Positions 1-6,071 of a stretch of 6,071 bases of DNA are shown one piece after another. The position numbers were made by a program, and so were the translations under genes. The stretch lies in NCBI GenBank assembly GCA_020855015.1, contig JAHKLP010000137.1:1-6071 (forward strand). Reading direction: 5' to 3'. The stretch is from Methanobacterium sp. (GTDB taxonomy: Archaea; Methanobacteriota; Methanobacteria; Methanobacteriales; Methanobacteriaceae). Each line of letters starts with the position of its first letter. Position 1 is the first letter of the stretch. Under the pieces are notes generated by a model, which was not told the origin of the DNA, ran no database searches, and saw nothing but the letters and a program-made list of their open reading frames with translations.

Positions 1-126
1 GAGATGAACCGGGCCACAGCCATGGCCTACGCAGTTTACACTGGGGCCACAGTCAAGATTATAGAAAATCATAATGACCGGTTAGATGAACCGGTTAACC
101 AGATGAAAGAAACCCTTAAAAGATAA
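1..126 (+). CDS. adkA: Archaeal adenylate kinase AdkA, C-terminal fragment (5' end outside window)
   Basis: Frame 1 is open from the first base and ends at TAA 124-126, giving the last 41 residues of a protein. The stretch reads MNRATAMAYAVYTGATVKII followed by a short charged tail. It matches the conserved C-terminus of the archaeal-type adenylate kinase family (AMP + ATP to 2 ADP, cytoplasmic), where an NRA-A-AYAV-TGATVKI segment precedes the end. The position just upstream of an EMC3-like membrane protein fits the common archaeal order secY-adk-EMC3-eL34-cmk-eL14-cbf5. The catalytic P-loop lies upstream and cannot be inspected here. The family call rests on the C-terminal motif plus gene order. 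Confidence 0.85.
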   Translation, partial: EMNRATAMAYAVYTGATVKIIENHNDRLDEPVNQMKETLKR

Positions 127-151
127 GAATCCTAAAAAAGAGGAATTAAAA

Positions 152-721
152 ATGGCATTTGAATTCATAATTGATCCAATTTTTGGTGCTTTGAACTTCG
201 TGTTCATGCCCCTTATCAAAGCCTGGGGGCCAATGTTAGGAGTTTTTGTAATATCCACCATGGTGTCCTTCTTCATAACCGTGGCTAACAAACTACTGGT
301 TGACCAGGACAAATTACAAGAATCACAGAAGAAAATGAAGGCATTCCAGCAGGAAATGATGGCAGCCCAGAAATCTGGCGACCCTAAAGCCATGGCAAAA
401 GTCCAGGAGAACCAGGCAGAGTTCATGAAAATGCAACAGGCAATGATGATGAACTCATTCAAACCCATGATAGTCACCTTTGTTCCTATCATACTCCTAT
501 TCTGGTGGATGGCAGCCCAGCCTGCCATAAATAAGATGGTGGTTGAGTTACCGGCCTTTGTATTCTACGTACTCCTGGTTCCAGTGTTCCACATGTTCTA
601 CCATCAAAGCGCTGGAGTTCCATATATGGCTATTGAATGGTTGGGATGGTACATACTGTGCTCTTTTGCCATGTCCTTTGTATGGCGTAAACTCCTGGGA
701 TTAAAGGGCGCGGGAATGTAA
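152..721 (+). CDS. EMC3/TMCO1-family (DUF106) Oxa1/YidC-superfamily membrane protein
   Basis: This 189-residue integral membrane protein has a hydrophobic segment at about residues 24-46, a long charged, Gln/Met/Lys-rich helical hairpin at about 50-102, a second strong membrane segment at about 105-123 and a C-terminal one at about 161-180 (around WLGWYILCSFAMSFVWRK). That plan is the archaeal DUF106/EMC3/TMCO1 layout: a YidC-like core with a cytosolic coiled coil after the first membrane helix. The family is thought to help insert membrane proteins co-translationally near SecY and to contact ribosomes. A further hydrophobic stretch at about 134-150 (FVFYVLLVPVFHMFY) may be a re-entrant or additional segment. 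No cleavable signal peptide is evident. The start is supported by AGAGGAA at 138-144. It lies 25 nt after the adk stop, so it probably shares the secY-adk transcript. Substrates are unknown from sequence. Confidence 0.9.
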   Translation: MAFEFIIDPIFGALNFVFMPLIKAWGPMLGVFVISTMVSFFITVANKLLVDQDKLQESQKKMKAFQQEMMAAQKSGDPKAMAKVQENQAEFMKMQQAMMMNSFKPMIVTFVPIILLFWWMAAQPAINKMVVELPAFVFYVLLVPVFHMFYHQSAGVPYMAIEWLGWYILCSFAMSFVWRKLLGLKGAGM

Positions 722-734
722 AAAACCCAAAAAC

Positions 735-742
735 AATATAAA
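735..742 (+). promoter_or_regulatory. Possible TATA box of an internal promoter before eL34
   Basis: AATATAAA lies in the 65-base gap between the EMC3-like gene and eL34, the largest gap in the left block apart from the tRNA island. Archaeal transcription usually starts about 25 bases downstream of the box centre. That would place the start near 763-766, just ahead of the Shine-Dalgarno AAGGAGA at 771-777. The spacing is good, but the box is only a weak match in an A-rich gap and no clear BRE is visible. Read-through from upstream is an equally good explanation. Confidence 0.35.
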
Positions 743-786
743 AGTTCATCTTAAATAATTCAAACTTAAAAAGGAGATAAAATAAC

Positions 787-1077
787 ATGCCAGCGTTAAG
801 ATACAGATCACGAACCTATAAAAGAACTTTCCGCAAGACTCCTGGAGGAAAAACAGTCCTCCACTACAAGAAGAAGAAACCTAAAAAGCACCACTGTGCT
901 GAATGCGGTAAACTCTTACACGGAGTTCCACGAGGAAGACCATACCAGATAAGAAAACTATCCAAGTCACAAAAAAGACCTAACAGGCCATTTGGCGGTA
1001 ACTTATGCTCAGAATGCACCCGCAAACACTTCAAAGAACAGGCCCGGTCTGTGGCAGCATCTGAGGCCGGATCCTAA
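787..1077 (+). CDS. rpl34e: Large-subunit ribosomal protein eL34
   Basis: This 96-residue basic protein is a structural component of the 50S subunit, of a family found in archaea and eukaryotes but not bacteria. Recognisable features are the N-terminal PALRYRSRTYKRTF stretch, a Lys-rich KKKKPKKHHC segment at residues 28-37, and a zinc-ribbon made of two CxxC pairs (C37/C40 and C74/C77). The HGVPRGRP and KRPNRPFGG segments between the pairs are typical of the family. The length is normal for archaeal eL34. The start is set by a strong AAGGAGA at 771-777 with 9 intervening bases. The stop codon directly abuts the cytidylate kinase ATG, so the two genes are very likely co-transcribed and translationally coupled. 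Confidence 0.96.
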   Translation: MPALRYRSRTYKRTFRKTPGGKTVLHYKKKKPKKHHCAECGKLLHGVPRGRPYQIRKLSKSQKRPNRPFGGNLCSECTRKHFKEQARSVAASEAGS

Positions 1078-1595
1078 ATGATCATAACCATCGGTGGACT
1101 GGCTGGAAGTGGAACCAGCACAACCTCCCGCATCCTATCTGAAAAAACAGGAATACCCACAATATCAGCTGGGGACATATTCCGACAGATGGCACAAGAA
1201 AGAGGTATGGAAATACTCCAATTCAGCAAATTCGCCGAGGGAAACATCAAAATCGACCAGGAAATCGACCAGAGACAAGCCGAACTAGCTCGCCAGGCTG
1301 ATGATCTCATAGTGGAAGGCCGCCTTTCAGCCTACTTTGTAGATGCAGATCTAAAGGTATGGTGCACTGCACCCCTGGACGTCCGCACAGAACGGATCAG
1401 CCAGAGGGAAAATAAAACCACCTCCCAAGCCAGGGAAGAGATCATAACCCGCGAACGCAGTGAGGCTCAAAGATACCTGGAAATACATAACATAGACACC
1501 AAAAACATGGACGTCTATGACATTATAATTAACACTCACGCCTTTAAGGCTGATAGCGTCGCACAAATCATTTTAAAAATAACTGAGGTGATCGA

Positions 1596-1608
<13 letters not shown>
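1078..1608 (+). CDS. cmk: Archaeal cytidylate kinase
   Basis: This 176-residue cytoplasmic P-loop kinase phosphorylates CMP (and dCMP) using ATP. Residues 6-15 form the nucleotide-binding loop GGLAGSGTST. It is followed by the SAGDIFRQMA stretch (30-39) typical of archaeal CMK, a VEGRLSAYF segment (79-87) that lines the monophosphate site, and the Arg-rich lid region QRENKTTSQAREEIITRER (109-127). The usual Walker A lysine is replaced by threonine (T13), which I recall as normal for the archaeal CMK group rather than a defect. The ATG follows the eL34 TAA with no spacer and has no strong Shine-Dalgarno of its own, implying termination-reinitiation coupling. Its 3' end overlaps the eL14 start by 13 bases. 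Confidence 0.93.
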
Positions 1609-1826
<218 letters not shown>

Positions 1827-1876
1827 ACCATCAGATTGCATCACTAAAAATCCAACTAGCAGTATAGGTTTCCCAC

Positions 1877-2839
1877 ATGACAGAACTCCTAACAAAAGCC
1901 TACGGGGAAACAGACCCCCAGTATGGTTGCCTGCCAGATGAGCGGCCCTTAAAGGAGCATCTGTCCAAGGGTATAATCAACCTGGATAAACCCTCAGGAC
2001 CCACCTCCCATGAAATAGATGCTTGGGTTAAAAGAATCCTGAAATGTGGTAAAACCGGTCACGGTGGAACCCTGGATCCACGGGTCACTGGAATCCTACC
2101 CGTGGGAATTGACACTGCCACCAGAGCCATACAACTACTCCTGGAAGCACCAAAAGAATACGTGTGCCTCATGCACCTCCATGAAGATGTGGGGGAAGCC
2201 CGGGTGGTTAGTATTCTGGATGAATTCACCGGTAAAATATTCCAAACACCACCACTGCGTTCGGCTGTAAAAAGAGAACTAAGGGTGCGGAACATATACT
2301 ACGTGAATATTCTGGAGATAGATGGCCCTGATGCACTCTTCAAGATTGGCTGCGAAGCCGGTACTTACATCCGTAAATACTGCCATGATATAGGTGAAGC
2401 CTTAGGATGCGGAGCCCACATGGCAGAGCTGCGCAGAACAAGAGTGGCAGACTTCAAGGAGGATGAAACCCTGAAAACCCTTCAGGACGTCAATGACGCC
2501 TACCATTACTGGAAGGAAGATGATGATGAAACACCCCTCCGGGAGTGTGTTCAGCCAATGGAGAAAGCTGCCAGCCACCTTAAAAAGATAGTTGTCCGTG
2601 ACTCGGCAGTGGACGCCCTTTGCCATGGTGCAGACCTGGCAGCAGGGGGAATACTCCAGTACTCTGAAGGAATAAATAAGAATGAAACACTGGCCATAAC
2701 CACTCTTAAAGGAGAGCTGGTGGCTGCGGGTTCATCACTGGTTACTGCTACTGAAATAGAAAGGGCAGAGAAAGGTATTATGGTGGATATAAAAAAGGTT
2801 TTTATGGAACCTGGAACATATCCCATGATGTGGAAGTGA
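1877..2839 (+). CDS. cbf5: tRNA/rRNA pseudouridine synthase Cbf5 (archaeal TruB, dyskerin homologue)
   Basis: This 320-residue enzyme isomerises uridine to pseudouridine. In archaea it is the catalytic subunit of H/ACA RNPs with Nop10, Gar1 and L7Ae, and it can also modify tRNA U55. The TruB catalytic domain starts near residue 31 (KGIINLDKPSGPTSHEI). The catalytic-loop motif GHGGTLDPRVTG holds the nucleophile Asp67. YV (95-96) and the AGTYIRKYCHDIG...HMAELRRTRV block (161-190) are further TruB/Cbf5 signatures. The C-terminal part from about 237 (KIVVRDSAVDALCHGADL to DIKKVFMEPG) is a PUA RNA-binding domain. The N-terminal 30 residues include the Cbf5-type extension; length is normal for archaea. 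The start has a modest AGGT at 1866-1869. It follows eL14 after 50 bases with no terminator, so it is probably on the same transcript and the last gene of the left block. Confidence 0.95.
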   Translation: MTELLTKAYGETDPQYGCLPDERPLKEHLSKGIINLDKPSGPTSHEIDAWVKRILKCGKTGHGGTLDPRVTGILPVGIDTATRAIQLLLEAPKEYVCLMHLHEDVGEARVVSILDEFTGKIFQTPPLRSAVKRELRVRNIYYVNILEIDGPDALFKIGCEAGTYIRKYCHDIGEALGCGAHMAELRRTRVADFKEDETLKTLQDVNDAYHYWKEDDDETPLRECVQPMEKAASHLKKIVVRDSAVDALCHGADLAAGGILQYSEGINKNETLAITTLKGELVAAGSSLVTATEIERAEKGIMVDIKKVFMEPGTYPMMWK

Positions 2840-2893
2840 AAAATCTACTATTTACCTCCAGACTCCCACCCAAACTTATACTAAGTCCATTGT

Positions 2894-2957
2894 GTGTCAG
2901 ACCAGTGCAGCACCATATGAGTTTCAAGGCCAGTAAAGATCGTTTCAGATACCAGCA
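2894..2957 (+). repeat. Three imperfect GTTTCA(n)CCAG repeats
   Basis: Three related short strings occur in tandem: GTGTCAGACCAGTG (2894-2907), GTTTCAAGGCCAGTA (2921-2935) and GTTTCAGATACCAGCA (2942-2957). A partial fourth, GTTTCAGACCATC, occurs at 3242-3254 in the uS13 leader. Spacings between starts (27 and 21 bases) are irregular and the matches are only partial, so they may be chance or the worn remains of a duplication. No function is assigned. Confidence 0.25.
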
Positions 2958-3012
2958 CACATTCTGAACACAACTATGAAAAATTCAAGGTAACAATAGC
3001 ACAATTAATCTT

Positions 3013-3103
<91 letters not shown>

Positions 3104-3108
3104 CTAAA

Positions 3109-3123
3109 AACCATCCAATGGTT
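3109..3123 (+). terminator. Weak hairpin 9 bases after tRNA-Ser, possible 3' processing or termination signal
   Basis: AACCAT (3109-3114) and ATGGTT (3118-3123) are exact reverse complements with a 3-base CCA loop. Position right after the tRNA suggests a role in ending its transcript. However, the stem has only six pairs and the following sequence is not T-rich on the + strand, as archaeal terminators usually are. It may be incidental. Confidence 0.2.
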
Positions 3124-3132
3124 ATTGTGTAA

Positions 3133-3140
3133 AAATATAA
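3133..3140 (+). promoter_or_regulatory. TATA-like box, distal candidate for the uS13 operon
   Basis: AAATATAA within AAAAATATAAG is a good archaeal TATA-like string just after the tRNA. If used, transcription would begin near 3163 and give a leader of about 165 bases before uS13. It may be used together with, or instead of, the proximal box near 3193. There is no visible BRE that sets it apart from the local A-rich background. Confidence 0.35.
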
Positions 3141-3192
3141 GCGGAATAAACATAATTGAATGGAAAACTAAAATCACAAGTAATGAATGATT

Positions 3193-3200
3193 TTTATAAT
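3193..3200 (+). promoter_or_regulatory. TATA-like box, proximal candidate for the uS13 operon
   Basis: TTTATAAT inside TTTTTATAATAA (3191-3202) is the most TATA-box-like sequence in the island. A start about 25 bases downstream falls near 3220, leaving a leader of about 105 bases that contains the bulged hairpin at 3241-3270 and the uS13 Shine-Dalgarno. A new promoter is expected here because the preceding tRNA interrupts the array. This is the best candidate. Confidence 0.5.
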
Positions 3201-3240
3201 AATCCACAGTCAATTAAAAACAAAAGAGAGTTTGAGCAAA

Positions 3241-3270
3241 AGTTTCAGACCATCCTAACCGATGGGAACT
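3241..3270 (+). promoter_or_regulatory. Bulged hairpin in the uS13 operon leader, possible kink-turn-like element
   Basis: CCATC (3250-3254) pairs with GATGG (3261-3265) around a six-base loop. Below it AGTTT (3241-3245) pairs with GAACT (3266-3270, one T-G wobble), leaving a four-base CAGA bulge on the 5' side. The alternative fold keeps AGT/ACT as a short lower stem and sets GA (3248-3249) opposite GA (3266-3267). Those would form tandem sheared G-A pairs next to a TTCA loop, the core of a kink-turn. Kink-turns have a standard three-base loop and normally a stronger lower stem, so that fold is speculative. It lies 56 bases before the uS13 ATG, a suitable place for control by a ribosomal protein. 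Confidence 0.35.
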
Positions 3271-3326
3271 GATGATCCGCGCAAAAAAACTCCAAATAAA
3301 CAAGTAATAAATGGAGGAAACCCCAA

Positions 3327-3779
<453 letters not shown>

Positions 3780-3797
3780 TCACAGGAGACGATTAAC

Positions 3798-4379
3798 ATG
3801 GGACATCCAAGAAAGGCAAGGAAAAAATACGACACCCCCCCACACCCCTGGAATGCAGACCGCATAAAACAGGAGAACAAATTAGTCCAAAAATACGGCC
3901 TCAAAAACAAGAAAGAGATCTGGAAGGCCGAAACCATGATAAAAAGGTACAGGAGAGACGCTAGGGAATTATTAGGTCTTTCAAGTGAACAAACTGCACA
4001 GGAAAGGCAGCAACTCCTGGGACACCTTATTCGATATGGTATACTACCAGAAACTGCTAAACTGGAAGATGTTTTAAACCTCACAACAGAAGACGTCCTA
4101 AGGCGCCGACTTCAAACTATGGTTCACAAGAAGGGATTGGCCTACACTGCCAAGGAAGCCCGAGTATTCGTGGTTCACGGACACATAGCCATGGACAACA
4201 AAAAGGTTAATTCACCCAGCTATCTGGTTAAAAAAGATGAGGAAGAACTGATAGGATACTATCCTGGTTCAGCAGTAATAAAACTAAAAATCCCTGAAAA
4301 TCCCAAAAAGGAAAAACCTAAAAAGGAAAGACCAAAAAGGGATTCATACAGAGGAAGAGGAAGGAGAAACAGGAGATAA
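3798..4379 (+). CDS. rps4: Small-subunit ribosomal protein uS4
   Basis: This 193-residue primary 16S rRNA-binding protein of the 30S body is important in early assembly and decoding fidelity. It begins MGHPRKARKKYDTPPHPWNA, the archaeal/eukaryotic (S9e-like) N-terminus. An RNA-binding S4 domain lies at about 104-166 (LQTMVHKKGLAYTAKEARVF...GHIAMDNKKVNSPSYLV). The last 25 residues or so form a low-complexity Lys/Pro then Arg/Gly tail. AGGAG at 3784-3788 sits 9 bases before the ATG. In bacteria S4 regulates its own operon. Whether uS4 does so here is unknown, though the gene is placed in the equivalent operon, ahead of uS11 as is usual in archaea. Confidence 0.97.
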   Translation: MGHPRKARKKYDTPPHPWNADRIKQENKLVQKYGLKNKKEIWKAETMIKRYRRDARELLGLSSEQTAQERQQLLGHLIRYGILPETAKLEDVLNLTTEDVLRRRLQTMVHKKGLAYTAKEARVFVVHGHIAMDNKKVNSPSYLVKKDEEELIGYYPGSAVIKLKIPENPKKEKPKKERPKRDSYRGRGRRNRR

Positions 4380-4385
4380 GGTGAT
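4379..4385 (+). promoter_or_regulatory. Shine-Dalgarno of uS11 in the shifted GGTGAT register, overlapping the uS4 stop
   Basis: AGGTGAT begins on the last base of the uS4 stop codon and is complementary to the 3' end of 16S rRNA as part of AGGAGGTGATC. It lies only 3 bases from the ATG, but pairing in this register gives the same effective distance as GGAGG at 8 or so bases. Overlap with the stop suggests coupling with uS4. Confidence 0.7.
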
Positions 4386-4388
4386 ACC

Positions 4389-4787
<399 letters not shown>

Positions 4788-4788
4788 A

Positions 4789-5602
<814 letters not shown>

Positions 5603-5604
5603 CA

Positions 5605-5955
5605 ATGAAAACAAACCCCCAAATTAACCAACTCATAAATATCCTAAAAGAAAAAGCATACCAGGAAAAAGTACCCCTCTGGAAGGACCTGGCACGCCGG
5701 TTATCAAAACCCACCCGCCAACAGGCAGAAGTGAACATATCCAGAATAAACAGACACACCAGTGAAGATGAAACAGTACTGGTCCCAGGAAAAGTCCTGG
5801 GAAGCGGAACAATGGACCACAAAGTCCAAGTAGCAGCACTGGACTTCTCCCAAACCGCAGTGGAGAAAATAATCAGTGCCGGTGGAAAATGCCTGGACAT
5901 CACCCTTCTGGTGGAAGAAAATCCTAAGGGAAGCGGAGTAAGAATTATAGAATAA
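5605..5955 (+). CDS. rpl18e: Large-subunit ribosomal protein eL18
   Basis: This 116-residue protein is the archaeal form of eukaryotic eL18 and is related in fold to bacterial uL15. Recognisable features are the N-terminal TNPQINQLINILKEKAYQ helix, VPLWKDLARRLSKPTRQQAEVN (residues 23-44), ETVLVPGKVLGSGTMDHKVQVAALDFS (56-82) and a C-terminal GSGVRIIE. The length is normal for archaea. The start is set by a strong GGAGG at 5591-5595 within the end of rpoD, 9 bases before the ATG, and only 2 bases separate the genes. Downstream comes uL13. The order rpoD-eL18-uL13 is common in archaea. Confidence 0.96.
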   Translation: MKTNPQINQLINILKEKAYQEKVPLWKDLARRLSKPTRQQAEVNISRINRHTSEDETVLVPGKVLGSGTMDHKVQVAALDFSQTAVEKIISAGGKCLDITLLVEENPKGSGVRIIE

Positions 5956-5970
5956 CAAGGTGTTATAAAA

Positions 5971-6071
<101 letters not shown>

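Larger units (their letters stand above)
3183..3272 (+). other. 29-codon ORF in the uS13 leader, coding status unknown
   Basis: ATG 3183 to TGA 3270-3272 encodes a 29-residue polar, charged peptide beginning MNDFYNNPQSIKNKREFEQK. The frame stays open upstream only to a TTG at 3156. There is no good Shine-Dalgarno before the ATG (nearest is GGA at 3162-3164, too far). The proximal TATA-like box lies inside it, so it would be translated only from the distal promoter. I do not recognise the peptide. It may be a chance ORF, a leader peptide, or a remnant of a decayed gene beside the tRNA. Confidence 0.15.

Noticed and set aside
82..528. A 148-codon minus-strand frame opposite the EMC3-like gene
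   Set aside because: It is a shadow of the sense codon pattern; the sense frame has clear family features and a Shine-Dalgarno, while this one has none.
2819..2967. Possible box C/D or H/ACA guide RNA after cbf5 (ATGATG near 2827, CTGA at 2964-2967, several ACA triplets)
   Set aside because: The C-like and D-like boxes are about 140 bases apart, too far for a standard archaeal C/D RNA. No hairpin-ACA arrangement with a stable stem could be drawn.
2971..2990. A/T-rich stretch (CTATGAAAAATT) as a tRNA-Ser promoter
   Set aside because: It does not match an archaeal TATA box well and its spacing to the tRNA 5' end is only approximate. The tRNA must be transcribed, but the promoter cannot be placed from sequence.
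3269..3275. CTGATGA string resembling a C box or a D box
   Set aside because: There is no partner D or C box at suitable distance, and the bases are partly explained by the leader hairpin.

Overview
The window is a stretch of an archaeal ribosomal-protein and housekeeping superoperon, read entirely on the + strand. Gene content and order, archaeal/eukaryotic-type proteins (eL34, eL14, eL18, a Cbf5-type pseudouridine synthase, an RpoD subunit with two 4Fe-4S motifs), strong Shine-Dalgarno sites and moderate base composition all suggest a euryarchaeal methanogen, most likely a Methanobacterium-like member of the Methanobacteriales. The family calls are firm; the genus is an inference from recognition and was not checked by search.

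Layout. Bases 1-126 are the 3' end of an archaeal-type adenylate kinase gene. Next come an EMC3/TMCO1-like (DUF106, Oxa1/YidC superfamily) membrane protein (152-721), eL34 (787-1077), archaeal cytidylate kinase (1078-1608), eL14 (1596-1826) and the Cbf5/TruB-type tRNA/rRNA pseudouridine synthase (1877-2839). A mainly non-coding island (2840-3326) follows. It holds a tRNA-Ser(GGA) gene (3015-3099), two TATA-like boxes, a bulged hairpin and a 29-codon ORF of unknown status. After the island a second tight block begins: uS13 (3327-3779), uS4 (3798-4379), uS11 (4389-4787), RNA polymerase subunit D (4805-5602), eL18 (5605-5955) and the 5' end of uL13 (5971 to the window edge).

How the genes work together. 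The left block joins membrane-protein insertion (the EMC3-like protein, usually near secY), nucleotide monophosphate kinases (Adk, Cmk), large-subunit proteins and an RNA modification enzyme. The right block is the archaeal counterpart of the bacterial alpha operon (S13-S11-S4-RpoA), with uS4 before uS11, RpoD in place of alpha, and a run-on into eL18-uL13. Within each block the genes abut or overlap and nearly all have a Shine-Dalgarno site, which points to polycistronic, partly coupled translation. The only strong break is the tRNA island, where a new promoter for the uS13 block is expected.

This is an ordinary, highly conserved core region and I see no mobile element, CRISPR array or defence system. 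The points most worth checking are the possible structured leader of the uS13 operon (a 10-bp bulged hairpin that could instead fold as a kink-turn-like element), the short ORF overlapping it, and the three cysteine-based metal sites in RpoD.
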